A DNA stretch of 64,000 nt from Trametopsis cervina. Its lineage: Eukaryota; Basidiomycota; Agaricomycetes; Polyporales; Irpicaceae. Below are positions 24,436 through 35,587 of the stretch, in pieces (within the stretch, counting starts at the first letter, position 1; the number at the start of each line of letters is the position of its first letter). The notes beneath the pieces were generated by a model. It was not told where the DNA came from. It saw nothing but the letters and a program-made list of their open reading frames with translations, and did no database searches. The DNA lies in contig MU278355.1 of the NCBI GenBank assembly GCA_022385755.1, positions 996,974 to 1,060,973 on the forward strand, read 5' to 3'. The position numbers were made by a program, and so were the translations under genes.

Positions 24436-24967
24436 ATGTTCGGTCGCGTCACTCCTCTCGCCTTCTTCTACGCACTGTTTGCGTTCTCTGTCCTTGCGGT
24501 CGCCACCCCCTGGGGAGCTCCGACGACTACGCCTGCGACGACCAAGACCATCACAGTGACTGCCACGGCTCCTGGCACCACCACGACGGAGTCTGCAGGC
24601 AACTGCAACACCGGACCTATCCAGTGCTGCCAGAGCACCGAAGCTGTGAGTAGAACTCCCTTGTCAATAACACGGATACCCGCATCTGACTAAATATCCA
24701 TGTGCAGGCTTCGTCACCGGCTGGAAGCCTTCTCCTCGGGCTCCTTGGGCTCGTGGTGAACGGTGTTGACGTCCTCCTCGGTATCAACTGCTCTCCTATT
24801 AGTGTCATCGGAATTGGTTCCGGGAGCACTTGCGAGGCTGAGCCTGTCTGCTGCCAAGACAATGCCGTGGTGAGTAATCAATACACGGTTGCAGAATGGG
24901 ACTTAACTGATGGTCAATCGTATAGGGGGGGCTCATCTCCATTGGCTGCATCCCCATTTCACTGTAA
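24436..24967 (+). CDS. Class I hydrophobin (hydrophobin 1)
   Basis: Three exons: 24436-24645, 24708-24869 and 24926-24967 (414 nt, 137 residues). A signal peptide covers about residues 1-23 (core LAFFYALFAFSVLAVA), followed by a Thr-rich spacer. The mature domain has the eight-cysteine pattern of hydrophobins: CNTGPIQCC, then INC, STC, VCC and a final GC. C1 to C2 is six residues, and the last exon carries only the terminal GGLISIGCIPISL. Hydrophobins are secreted and assemble into water-repellent rodlet layers on hyphae and fruiting bodies. The intron just before the last Cys is in a typical place for the family. A TATA box sits upstream. Confidence 0.93.
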
Positions 24968-25446
24968 GGGAGGAACTGGAAGCGGCTAGTCGGATGTCAT
25001 GGCAGATAGGCCAAGAACGATTCATATGTAGCAGGCACATGGCTACGTTTTCCGATATATGAGATTATTTGACCGAATGTAAAGACTGTTCCGAGGTCTC
25101 GATATGGGCTCTAGAACTCCTGAGAGAGAAACGTTGTGATGTTCGATTTTCATGTGTCAGTGTAACAGCATTGACCTTCATCCCATCCCCCTGGGGAGGG
25201 CATCAATAAGTTCAAATCGTGCTGCTGCGGGATAGAAACCCAGCAGTTTAGAGAGCATCGTTATATGTGCTATTCACTGGATGATGAAAGGTCAGAACAT
25301 ACTACGGTATGGTATATTCGTTCCTATGCTTGCCAGGTGTGAGCAGAACTGCCTCTTATATTGCTAATCTTTTGTCTCTTGCGCACAATGTATGCATATC
25401 AGGCTCATTGCACAATGAATACTGTGATACTCACCTAACAATCATA
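24968..25446. other. Intergenic between convergent genes, nothing recognised
   Basis: This is AT-richer than its surroundings and has no supported coding sequence. Confidence 0.45.
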
Positions 25447-25982
25447 TCATGCTAACTGCACTGATCGGTTTTCGTACCCTTCCCATTTCCCTAAACTGTC
25501 GCCAATGTCTAACATCCTGGTTCCATAGAAGATATGCGCGGTCGGTCGTACGATATCCCAGCCTTCAATTGCGCCATCTGAGCCTCGGCGTAGCAGTGCG
25601 CCCCACACGCTCCAGCGATTCGTGGTCGAATTATACGACGCGACTCCTGCACCACAGTTCTTACATCTTACACGCGTCTTATGCGGTCTACTGGGAATGG
25701 CGAATCGATCAAGACGTTCGTCTGGTGGCTCGGAGAAGTTCCATGAAAAGTTTTCGGCCTCAAAGTGCGCTGTATGGACGAAAGGACATCCTGCGATTAT
25801 GTGACGCGTTATTATAGTTTCGACTACAGAACTGAGAAGATCCATTCACCATTAAGGCGTTGACAATTGGTGCAGTGACAGTATGCGCTGAGGACCGGTT
25901 TACCTGTGACAGTGTACGAAGCTGAGCCACAGAAGCACGCGCCCTGTAAACTTGTAGGAGCGGTAGCAGCGTCCGACGGCAT
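25447..25982 (-). CDS. GFA / CENP-V domain protein
   Basis: Two exons: 25982-25850 and 25790-25447 (477 nt, 158 residues). It has the zinc-binding pattern of the glutathione-dependent formaldehyde-activating (GFA) and CENP-V family: GACFCGSASYTV near the N-terminus, CHCTNCQRLNGCPF at about residues 34-47, and RCKNCGAGVASYNS with RWSVWGA after it. Members bind zinc through these cysteines. Some act on S-hydroxymethyl glutathione, but many fungal copies have no known activity. Length is normal. The intron falls inside the second zinc motif (LN|G). Confidence 0.88.
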
Positions 25983-26157
25983 AGTTTAGCACAATTTCAG
26001 CGCAGTAGGTGCCTACTCGCTGTTTGTAATGAGGACTTGCGACGATGAATCGTGTCAGAGGACCAATGTTAGCTCGGTACGGGAATGAAGTAAGTCACGG
26101 ATGCCCGCTATGATAAGATCAGAGAAATACGCCATTTAAAATCCAACCCTCTTGTAC

Positions 26158-26231
26158 GGGTCGATGGTGTAGTTGGTTATCACTTCTGTCTAACACACAG
26201 GCGGTCCTCAGTTCGAACCTGGGTCGACTCA
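26158..26231 (+). tRNA. tRNA-Val (AAC)
   Basis: A 74-nt cloverleaf. The acceptor stem is GGGTCGA paired with TCGACTC (one G-T pair), the D arm is GTGTAGTTGGTTATCAC, and the anticodon loop CTAACAC gives anticodon AAC. The T arm is CTCAG-TTCGAAC-CTGGG and the discriminator base is A. There is no intron. A TTTTT run follows within a few bases as the RNA polymerase III stop. Confidence 0.92.
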
Positions 26232-27525
26232 GTTTTTGTTTATGAGAGCTCTCTACGAAACACCCAGATTTGACATACTGTACTAGCTGTAAATCTGATC
26301 AAAACGCTGGCCTACACGATGACACACGCGATTTGCATTGAAGAAATCAAGATGGGAATCGAAGGTAAATCCCGTAAGAACAGGTCAGATAGAATTGAGG
26401 AAGCTAAGAGGACGTTTGCACATCACACACGGAAATTCATGCACGGGGATGGGCATGTGGAAATTCAGGATAGACAAATCAGCAGAGCAGAGACAATTAC
26501 CGCCATTATAGCCAGGCAGGCCCCAGTCCTGCCGACCATCCACGGCTCGAGCCACGGTGCGAACGAGTAAGTGACAACCACTTCGTGGGACCTGTCGCGT
26601 TGAAAGATTCTGATAGCCCATTCGCAATTGATAGTCTTCTTCGACAGTGCATATGTCGTTCTGCGCTGTTGACTCCTTTCCAGCCCCACCTAGGGTTCGA
26701 GACCTTGTCGTTGTCTGATAAGGGGAATCAAGTGTCACAAAAGGTCGTTCGTCGTCGACGGTTGGGTACCATGTTATGCGACCCTTGTGTCTGACGGCTG
26801 GGATTCTGAAGTGTAGGACCTATCAAATTAGAATGCATGCACAACACACAACGGTGTCATATGTACCATTGACACCACGCGCACAGGATGGTGGAGGATG
26901 AACGGTGACCAGAAGTGCTATAACTGATGACCTGTATTAAAGGTGGGTAAGACCATGCCAGCCTTCTCGTGGTGCCACCAGTCCGGCGACGACACCAGAC
27001 ATAACACGTACGCAGTACTCACCTGCGAATTCGGCATGTACATTGGCCCCACCAGCAGATATTTGGACATGTGCTTATGACCTAGAAACTGCCGAAGACT
27101 ATCAATTAACAGTCCCATAGTCGCAGTTTCGCAAGAGCGTCACGGGGGAGGTCCTCAAGTGTTAATAAGGCATGAGGTTCGAAGGTCGAGGAGCAATGTG
27201 AGTCGCACAAGTCTGGCTTCCAAGTCTTCGCGCACATTTGAGCACTGCATGAGCCAAGACGCACCGTGAGATCGGACACTCGTCGCTGTATTTGCAGGCC
27301 TGTGGGGGCTTACAGTATACATCGAAGGCCAGAAAATAAATTAGCATCAATGGAACATGAAGAAAGTCGTCGTACAGTAGCCCGAAATTTCAGCAGCGAC
27401 TTCAGGAGCGCTGCAAACTGATGCAACAAGTATAGCCCAAATTGGTTCTGTGTGACCCAACAACAGAGCATACCATTATGGTGATACAATATATGCTCCG
27501 AGAAGTACGTAGCCTGATAAGCTGA
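26232..27525. other. Intergenic, nothing recognised
   Basis: Overlapping open frames on both strands at 26320-26740 have no domain or splice support. Confidence 0.4.
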
Positions 27526-27994
27526 CTATTTTGTGAATGCACGGATGATCTTGGCGGAGATGTGGAGGAAGAAGATAGAGGCAATGAACGAGAGGGAAAG
27601 GACAAGAACGATGAATGGGTCACTATGTTAAGGTTAGCAACTAAGTGCAACGTGGAGGTATACGTGGTACTCACACCCTGAGTCCTGGTGAATCGTCCGT
27701 GTAGAGCTTCAACATGGTGTTCGACGATCCACCTGCACCAGCTGCCCTCGTCGAGTTAGGCTTTGAAACCTGTGCAGCACCTGCTGCTCTCCTCCTGAAT
27801 GGGAAGTGCGGCCTGAATACACGAAACTGAGAGCCACCTGCGGAAAAGTGACACGTACCTCACTTGAGCGCCAGGGGGCCTCGCGACAGCGGAAGACGTG
27901 GGTTTGCCAGTAGATCGCTCTGAGTCAGACTGCAGATTGAAGCCGTCAGTCTGATCTGTTCATTGAGTGGCATTTAAGGAGAGGGACATACCAT
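27526..27994 (-). CDS. SBH1: Sec61 beta subunit (Sbh1)
   Basis: Four exons: 27994-27992 (the ATG alone), 27929-27859, 27794-27675 and 27622-27526 (291 nt, 96 residues). A Ser-rich cytosolic N-terminus leads to the family hallmark KLYTDDSPGLRVDPFIVLVL and a single C-terminal membrane segment (about residues 69-87). The tail after it has the basic residues typical of tail-anchored Sec61 beta. It is the small subunit of the ER protein-conducting channel. The first exon is just the start codon, directly followed by GTATGT. The gene is divergent from the SNARE gene with about 220 bp between start codons. Confidence 0.93.
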
Positions 27995-28214
27995 GACGGT
28001 GGTTGGTGGTCAAAATGTGTGCTGGCAACCCATGCACATCCGGGGTCGCATGCAAGAAACCCCGCCACGTGATGCTTGATCTCCAGATTCGGCCATGTGG
28101 CTGCGCCATCCGGCAAGCCATTACGGTATCGCGCTACCTCGCGACTTCCGCTACATCGACCACCGTACCATTACCTCTACGACACCTCATAAAGTCCAGC
28201 GACTCGAACAGAAT
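27995..28214. promoter_or_regulatory. Shared divergent promoter, Sec61 beta / R-SNARE
   Basis: 220 bp separate the two start codons. No TATA box is evident. Confidence 0.45.
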
Positions 28215-29093
28215 ATGTCTTTGGTACGTGTGCTCTGTACCCGGTATGAATAACCCCTGATAACCTTACCGATAGATCCACGCCCTTGTCGCCCAAGGCA
28301 CAACTATCCTTGCTGAACATCAGGGTGGTTCGCGAGATTTCTCACAGGGTAGATTATGGACATCAAGGTCTTTTGACATATCAGCTCACACTCTCGCCAG
28401 CGACACAGACGATACTATCCAAGATACCTCCGAACAACAGCAAACTAACATATGTCTGGGAGCAGTACCTCTTTCATTACATCTCGGAAGGCGGTTATGT
28501 CTACCTGTGCATGGCCGATGATTCAGCGGGACGGTAGGCATTCAAAACACTATATTTAAACATGCCAGCGTCTGATATTCTCCGCAGACGGATGCCTTTC
28601 GCCTTCCTCGCGCAGCTACAGCAGCAATTCACTACTACCGCTCTGCCATCTTCATCGACCTCGGACTCTCCGGCATATGGTCTTCAGGGTACCTTCGGAC
28701 CTGTGATCGCGCAGCTGATGAACACATACAACACTTCTCCTCCCAGCGATGAACTCAGCAGAGCCCAATCCGAACTAGCCCAGGTGAAGAACATAATGGT
28801 GCAGAATGTGGAGCAGATCTTGTCCCGAGGAGAACGGATTGAACTTTTGGTCGATAAGACAGACAACATGGCTAGTCAAGCAACCGCGTTCCGAAGAGGT
28901 GCGAAGACCGTTCGCCGAAGTATGTGGTGGAAGAACACTCGTGTCCTGACGCTGAGCATACTTGTGGGCCTGGTGAGTCTCCGGCGGTCATACAACTTTT
29001 CCGTAGCCTCTAACAGGTGCCCAGATACTATTATGGATCATCGCGGCTCAGTTCTGTGGTGCCGGCCTCAATCAATGCGGCGCAAAGCATTGA
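28215..29093 (+). CDS. VAMP7-type R-SNARE (longin)
   Basis: Five exons: 28215-28223 (ATG TCT TTG only), 28276-28348, 28401-28533, 28588-28972 and 29025-29093 (669 nt, 222 residues). An N-terminal longin domain (about 1-115) has IHALVAQGTTILAEH, TILSKIPPNNSKLTYVWEQ and RRMPFAFL. A SNARE motif (about 125-185) has the central arginine in RGERIELL. A C-terminal membrane anchor spans the last intron (SILVGL then ILLWIIAAQF). Proteins of this type fuse vesicles with vacuole, endosome or plasma membranes. In exon 3 the acceptor CGCCAG is chosen over an earlier CATATCAG because only it restores the QATQTILSKIPP junction. Confidence 0.93.
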
Positions 29094-29461
29094 TGATTTT
29101 TCATGCGCGTGGTCTGTGACCGTTACACTCTGGAATAGCGTTTCTACTATATCGTACTTCTATATCTTTAACTCAGTCATATATATTCTGGAACGATTGC
29201 TTCCTACGAACACATAAGTCTCAAGAGGGCGCGTACAGAGACCATGCATGAAGATGAGATACCACGTCATATATTCGAATCACTGGTAGCTTAAGGTACC
29301 GCATCAAGATTACAGTATGTTACGTAGATCAAGAAACGCTGCATGAGTGCTCAATAAGGATGGTACAATGGGTGTCCTGAAGGAACGGAACCCAACGTAA
29401 AGACAAGACACGAAATTGAAATAAAGAGGGCACCCGACGTCGTACTCATACATGCTGAATA
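29094..29461. other. Intergenic between convergent genes, nothing recognised
   Basis: The 3' ends of the SNARE and exonuclease genes face each other. No other feature is seen. Confidence 0.5.
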
Positions 29462-30570
29462 TTACATATGTAGCCATGTTTGGTCGGCGTGGCCATTCTT
29501 CTTGACCGCAAGGGCAAAACAGAGGCGACACTTCGTGCTACGCAACATGGGTTCGGGTGAGAGGGGCGTGAGGGGCGAAATTGGAGATGTTTCTGATAGG
29601 GGTCGAGTTGATTGTGTCTCGAACGCAGATGCAGACAAGGACCTGTTACAGGCGAAGCAGACGAACTTCGGCTTGTGGGGGATTGTAAGGACGTCCAGAG
29701 GGATTATACCGCATGGCCTGAAGACGTCAGAGTCCGCAGACTTTCCCTGTTCAACGTGCGCAGAAACGTAACGTTGACACTGGGAGAGAAGCGCTCCGAA
29801 GGTTAGGGGTTCCCGCGGAATCCAACCACTGCGACAGAAATGAGGATACAAGACGCCAATAAGGAGAATATCTCTTGCAGCATATTGAAGCAGCTGGTGG
29901 GTAAGTGGTCTGGCAGCCCATACCGAGGATCCTAGCACTTTATGCATCCTCATAATCTCAGCTGTTGGCATAAGGGGTTTTGTTGAGAATGTGCGAGGTT
30001 AGAAGTAATGATATAACACGTACGGTCTTTGCCAGATTCCGCCTCATAACCACACTCCTTCCAGCACCTTTGTAGGCCTACAACTGCGTGAAGGCCTTCA
30101 TATCGTTTCTTCATTGTAGTGGAAACGGACAGTTGGCCCCTGAGACGTCGTATGCGAGCATCTTCGCCCTCTCCCCGAACGGTGTATCTTGACATGACTT
30201 CCGCGACCTGCAAGTCCAGAATGCCTTGGAGGGGGACACCATATGTTGACCAAATCTCCAAGTAGTCCATCCTTCCGTCCCAGACGATCTTCAAGATGTT
30301 ACTATCGTTCAGCAAGTAGAGCAGGCCTTCCATGTCACTGTATGTGATGAGCGGGCTGAGAACATCGAATAGGAAGATATGCTCTGCGAATGGCGTGCCG
30401 ACGCAAATGAGAGTAACAGATCCTCCTTCCCTTCCCAGGTTCACTCCTTCACAGTCGAGTATGACATAGGGGGCGTCTCGCAGCTTATGTATCGCGACGG
30501 CAAATAAATGTGGCTGGTCACAGTAAAGGAAGTTCAGGGGAACGGGGGGAGGGTGGATGGCTTGAGGCAT
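29462..30570 (-). CDS. DEDDy 3'-5' exonuclease domain protein (EXD1-like)
   Basis: Two exons: 30570-30024 and 29961-29462 (1047 nt, 348 residues). The 3'-5' exonuclease (RNase D/WRN-type) fold is visible through motif I VILDCEGVNLG (Asp and Glu), motif II ILKIVWDGRMDY (Asp) and motif III QYAARDILLIGVLY (Tyr and Asp), making it DEDDy. The fungal group to which it belongs is EXD1-like, but RNA or DNA preference is not known. The C-terminal ~90 residues contain two CxxC-type pairs (FVCFAC and KCRLCF) that could form a zinc-binding module. The first in-frame ATG (MPQAI) is used. Confidence 0.85.
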
Positions 30571-31202
30571 GAGAATATGAGTGGATGGATTGCGGTGTAA
30601 TATACAGGACCTAGACTGCAGACACGAGGTTATGCTGCATTGTCTCGCAGCCACAGTGTGACACTGTGGCCAGCTCCCCTTTAGCAACCAATAGTCAGTA
30701 CAGTATAACGATGTATGTAATTATGGGGGCAACTCACTTAAGGGGAAGAATATCGCGTGAGTTGGATTTGAGGTTTGGAGATTGGCGGTGGTTGAGAGCA
30801 ACGATGGTCTGGAATGGGCGCAGCAGGAAAGGCTCAGAAGGCCTTAGCAGCAGTCTCGTGATTTTGATTTTCTTTTTGACTTTTGACTGGGGAGCTTGGC
30901 TAATCAAGGGAACTGATCGAGTTCGGAGACGAAATTTACGGTGAAAACAAAAGGCATACAGTTCGTTCCCGTTCGGGAAGTTATTGCAGTTCTGCATTTG
31001 TGACGTTCACATATCTGGCCCTACTAAAATGTTGGAGAGACATTGTCCCACAAATTCCAAACGACATTCGCAAACATTTGGAAGAGATACGAACTATAGG
31101 CTTAGTAGGTAAGTACATCGTGCGCGAGTAATGCTGACAGCTATTGTTAGTCTGTTCGGTTCACGGTATGCAGCATGACGAGCTGGTGCGTTAGGTACAG
31201 TC
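30571..31202. other. Intergenic, nothing recognised
   Basis: This lies between the exonuclease start and the ATG12 3' end. No coding sequence is supported. Confidence 0.45.
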
Positions 31203-31747
31203 TTAGCCCCAGGCCGCTGACAAGCTGATGGATGCGGATGGTCAATAAGGTAGAATATTGACTCGATCGTATTTGGCTAACCTGTAGTTCACGATGAGCT
31301 TGTTGCTAACCGCGAAACACTGTTTACAGAACGGCATGAGCTATTGACTTGTATCACCCGGGCCTTCCGCATCACCTTGTACAGGTTGGCCACAGTATCA
31401 TCTGGAGCAGGGGCAAATGCCAAATTGATATATGTAAACTGCATCACTGTGCTTCAGCCATCGCGCGCCGAGACTGCGACACGAAAGGAGCGGATGCACC
31501 AAAGAGTCTCCGGGTTTCAGCCCCAGTTCCTTCCGTAGGAAACGTATCACTGCTTGGAATTTATTGGCTGCAGTGATTCTGTACTCCGTCTTCTTCATTA
31601 TCGATGCGTTTCCGACAGCTTTATACAATATAACCACTGTTTGTATCGAAGTGCTGTGAGTTCTCCGCGTGAAAGCACTAAGCGGAAAGAACCTTGAGTA
31701 GGATCTCTCTCTCTATATGCCTGGAGGGCATCGAGCGGGTCGGACAT
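31203..31747 (-). CDS. ATG12: Ubiquitin-like autophagy protein ATG12
   Basis: Five exons: 31747-31693, 31636-31500, 31438-31376, 31319-31282 and 31224-31203 (315 nt, 104 residues). The ubiquitin fold reads VVILYKAVGNASIMKK, KFQAVIRFLRKELGLKPGD, FTYINLAFAPAPDDTVANLY and LIVNYS. It ends in SAAWG, the invariant C-terminal Trp-Gly whose glycine is joined to ATG5. The ATG12-ATG5 conjugate drives lipidation of ATG8 during autophagosome growth. The protein is short because it lacks the long N-terminal extension of yeast Atg12, as is common outside yeasts. For the last exon the acceptor ATCCATCAG is chosen because only it yields the AAWG end. The gene is divergent from RPL24. Confidence 0.93.
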
Positions 31748-32182
31748 GGTGGCGAGTACCCGGTAGTCAAGATTAAAGACATGTTCACAGGCAATCTGTG
31801 TCGGTGTTTGCTCCAATGCACCGTTTGGGAAGCTTAGAAATTGCTGTCCGCCGCTCATCCTGTCTGCTGATAAGCGCTCGTAACACACGCGCCTAATGAC
31901 TTAGCGTCCTGGAACGTACCGACCTCACCGACACTCGACAACGGCTCAGCAACCCACCCACTCCTCAAGGTGAGCACGAAACTATGTCGCTGCGGTGCAG
32001 GGAATACAGATTGGCGGATGTTGGGAGGGTATTTGAGGCGGAAATATGTCCAAAATGAGGTGGATTGGCGGTTTCATGGTTGGATGACGGACGGGACCGC
32101 TGGATGACCTCCGTCTCTTCTCATCGATTGCACCGGAAACATGTACTGACTATTATATGTTGTATGTGTTGGTTGGCTATAG
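31748..32182. promoter_or_regulatory. Divergent promoter region, ATG12 / RPL24
   Basis: 435 bp separate the two starts. Part may be untranslated leader of the RPL24 gene. No distinctive element was identified. Confidence 0.4.
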
Positions 32183-32819
32183 ATGGTGCGCACCTATTCT
32201 CTCGTGTTATGATGCTTGAACTAACTCCTTGTTCCTGAGTACAGAAGGTCGAGATAGACTCCTTCTCCGGCTACCGTATCTACCCTAGCAAGGGTCGTCT
32301 CTTCGTTCGCGGTGACAGCAAGGTATGGGAATGCATGAACTGCACGTTCCAGCATTCAGTAACTCTCTACTACTTTGGTGTCTAGGTCTTCCGCTTCTCC
32401 ACCTCCAAGAATGAGTCGCTCTTCCTTCAACGCAAGAACCCCCGTAAGATCGCCTGGACAGTCGTCTACCGCCGCATGCACAAGAAGGGTATCACTGAGG
32501 AGGTTGCTAAGAAGAGGTCGCGCAAGACAGTGAAGCACCAGCGTGGTATCGTTGGTGCTGACCTTGCCGCCATTGCCGCAAGGCGAAACCAGAGCGCCCA
32601 GGAGCGTCTGTCCGCACGCACTGCTGCCATCCAGAAGGCGAAGGCAGACAAGAAGGCAAAGGAGGACAAGAAGGAGAAGACTAAGGTCAGTCTCACGGAG
32701 TGTTTAGGTGGTTTGGGGATAGATATTTATGCATGCATGTGTAGCCTCAACGAACTCAACCCGCTGGCGGCCCCAAGGTCTCGAAGGCGCAGATGAAGGG
32801 CTCGAAGAGTGGCCGTTAA
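32183..32819 (+). CDS. RPL24: 60S ribosomal protein L24
   Basis: Four exons: 32183-32185 (ATG alone), 32245-32322, 32386-32685 and 32745-32819 (456 nt, 151 residues). The sequence KVEIDSFSGYRIYPSKGRLF and NPRKIAWTVVYRRMHKKG is diagnostic for eukaryotic L24e. A Lys/Ala-rich helical tail follows. It is part of the large ribosomal subunit at the subunit interface. The start is inferred from the conserved Met-Lys beginning: an ATG sits directly before a GTGCGC donor, so exon 1 codes for one residue only. Codon use is strongly biased to C/G-ending codons, as expected of a highly expressed gene. Confidence 0.94.
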
Positions 32820-33642
32820 GCTACCTCTCTTTTCCCCTCTGATGTTATTGTATGATCGCATGCTATCGATTCCGCCTCTTTACGCCCAAAATATATGGAC
32901 CTACATGCGTTCACTTTGTTACCTGTCGTGCGGCGGTTGGTCCGCATATCACCAGAACTCCTGTGTCCGTCCAATCGCGTGTTGCTAATCCTCTGCCTCT
33001 TTTTCGCCATTCAAGTTCACGTCACTCAATCCATTCGTTTCAGAATAGCCCCATGAGGTCACAAGCTGATACCAATACTTGGCTCGTTTATATCTTGCAG
33101 TGCTGAGTCTTGTGCGGTCCGGTGGACAAGATGGCTATCACATTTTTCGCGATTATTCGGTCACTCGAAGGCGTCTGCATCAGCAAAGGGTAAACGAAAG
33201 CAGTGTCGCATGTATTGACGTCGCAATCCCCGTCGCAGATTTACGCCGACATGATACAGGTCGTACGCAGCGGAATAGATCCGCTCAGAAGCAGTAATAG
33301 GCAACAGTGAGGATTATATCCGAAATTCTCGTCCATAAACACCGACTTGTCGCCATGTCGCCTTCTTAAAGAGTTGAGTATGATTCTGCTCCACGGATGT
33401 GCTTCCGTCACTATAAATCCTGATGCACGATTTTTTGATTACAGGCTTTCGAAGCTCGAGTAATGCATGTGACTCTCGGCTATTTGGAGCTCTTTCACTG
33501 TCTGCCGGCACAGTCTCGGGCTGTTCACTTCCCTTCTTGCACCATTGGGCCTTCGCGATGGCGACAGGAAGTACAATGGGAAGTATAAAGGCCTCCGTCA
33601 TTTGCAACTTACCGTATACACTACCCACACTCATCCATCATC
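32820..33642. other. Intergenic, nothing recognised
   Basis: This is the 3' region of RPL24 and the promoter region of the lactonase gene. No coding sequence is supported. Confidence 0.45.
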
Positions 33643-34915
33643 ATGGTCAACTTCACCATCCTCGCTGGAGGATACACATCCTTTGTTGTGTCCTACCTAT
33701 TCAACTCGGACGCGTCGTCCCTGACGGTACTGAACCAATCTCCGACGGGACCAAATCCGTCATGGATATCCTTACATCCAACGAACAAAAGTATACTCTA
33801 GTATGTAGTCTTTTCACGGCGTCGAAGGTGTCTCCTTACATAGTCGAAATTTCAGTGCTGTGAATGAAAACACTCCTGGAGCTCTGCAATCATTTACGGT
33901 CGGCCCGCAAGGTGCCCTTACGGGACCCGTTGGTCAAATAAACTCTCAAGGCGGAAGTCCTGCCTTCACGGCTGCTCTCTCGACTGGTCAAGTGGCCATC
34001 ATGAACGTATGTTCTTTCAGTGATTTACCAATTCTTCTTTCTAAAAATATCGCACCAGTACAACACGGGTAACGGCCTGATCATTCCTACGACGACCGAC
34101 CCTCTCCATTTCTCTAATTCAGCAAGCCTCATCACGTTCCCCGCGAGCGTTTCGCACCCGCACATGGCTGTCCAGTACAACAACGAGGTGTTTGTGCCGG
34201 ACTTGGTTCGTCCACTTTCGCACAGAATATCCGCTTGTGCCCTCATACCTTCATTGACAGGGCGCCGACAGAATTTGGCGGCTGGTAGAGAACGGCTCGC
34301 CCGGAAAGTGGGCCATCCAAGGTTTCATTACACAACCCACGGGCAGCGGTCCGCGACACATCGCAACACGCGGTACGTGCACGTTACCAAAGCTCTTCTC
34401 TTCTCTTCGCTGCGCTCCACTCACATTCCTCACCAGGCAATACGCTCTACACGCTGCACGAGCTGTCGAGCACGCTCACCCAGCAGACCATCCCGCCCGC
34501 GCCGAACGGCACCTCCCCCCTCATCGCTAACCTGTCCATCCTCCCGCCGTCGCTGCCGTCCGGCTCGGACATGCACGCTGGCGAGATCCTGCTGACAGAA
34601 GCCTCAGCCAGCTTCCCGCAGCCGTACATCTACGTCTCGAACCGCAACACGGGCAACGTCGACCCTCGTGGGGACACGATCGCCATCTTCGCCGTCCAGC
34701 CCCAGCTGCAGCTTGTCCAACAGGTGTACACCGGCCTCAGCCAGATTCGCGGCATGCAGTTTGGCGGACCTGAGAATGAGTTCTTGATTGCGTCGGGCGT
34801 TGCGGGCAATGCGGGCACGATTGTCTTCAAGAGAACACAGGGAGGCGCGAACCTGACGAAGGTGGCGCAGAACACGCAGATCGCGCAGAGGTCGGCGTTC
34901 GTCTGGCTGAACTAA
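33643..34915 (+). CDS. Lactonase-type seven-bladed beta-propeller (6-phosphogluconolactonase-like)
   Basis: Five exons: 33643-33800, 33856-34006, 34059-34205, 34261-34372 and 34437-34915 (1047 nt, 348 residues). The pattern ILAGGYTS at the start, NPSWISLHPTNKSILYAVNE, GSPAFTA, VSHPHMAVQY, GSGPRHIATRGNTLYTLHE, YIYVSNRNTG and FAVQPQLQLVQQV is that of the lactonase / 3-carboxymuconate cyclase propeller family. Members hydrolyse 6-phosphogluconolactone or related lactones. Fungal paralogs are many and their substrates are mostly untested. There is no signal peptide, so it is probably cytosolic. It is convergent with Mo25. Confidence 0.88.
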
Positions 34916-35587
34916 ACAAAGCAATGTCTCGGGTTGTATGTATCATAAATTTGTACACAAAAAGTCTGCAGTCGCAGAACGCGTATATTGTAGCAGACTG
35001 ATGTCGACCCTGCGCTCGCTACTTAGAATTCATTCGACATGCCCCAAAGGTTAGTGATTGATTCCATGAAGCCACCCGGGCTAGGTCGAACGGAACTACA
35101 ATTGGGTATGATAATACAGTCTGCTGAGAGCAGAGGAGAGGACGCCTACGAGAAAAGAAGATGGACCGAGAGGGTGTGAGACATGCCGGACAAAGAAGGT
35201 GATGAGGAGAAAAGACAGAAATGAGATGGAGACGAGGGGATACAGAAGGGAAGTAGGAACGGAAGGCCGGAGCAGAGGGGAAAGCAACGATAGTGTGATA
35301 AACCAGGGATGGAATCGGCGATGGTCCAAGAAAAAAAGGGAATGCAGCTGCGGTATACGCCCACCTACTGCCAGTCTGATGTTGCTGTGTACGCCGAATC
35401 CGGAGTCTGAACAGGGGACTGTCTGAGAGTTGGATGTTGGTAAGCGCGGGAGTTACTGTGGTGGTAATACAATGGGGATGGCTCGCGATGATGCCGAACC
35501 TGGTGACGTCCTTGCAATTGAATCAACCGACATGACATATTCACGAGCCGGGCGTGCGCCCTGCGGAACGGAATGCGAGCTGGATGA
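34916..35587. other. Intergenic between convergent genes
   Basis: The plus strand is purine-rich (GA tracts around 35140-35290). No gene is seen. Confidence 0.45.

Noticed and set aside
26680..26720. GGGTTCGAGACC tRNA T-arm-like sequence
   Set aside because: No matching acceptor, D or anticodon arm can be folded around it.
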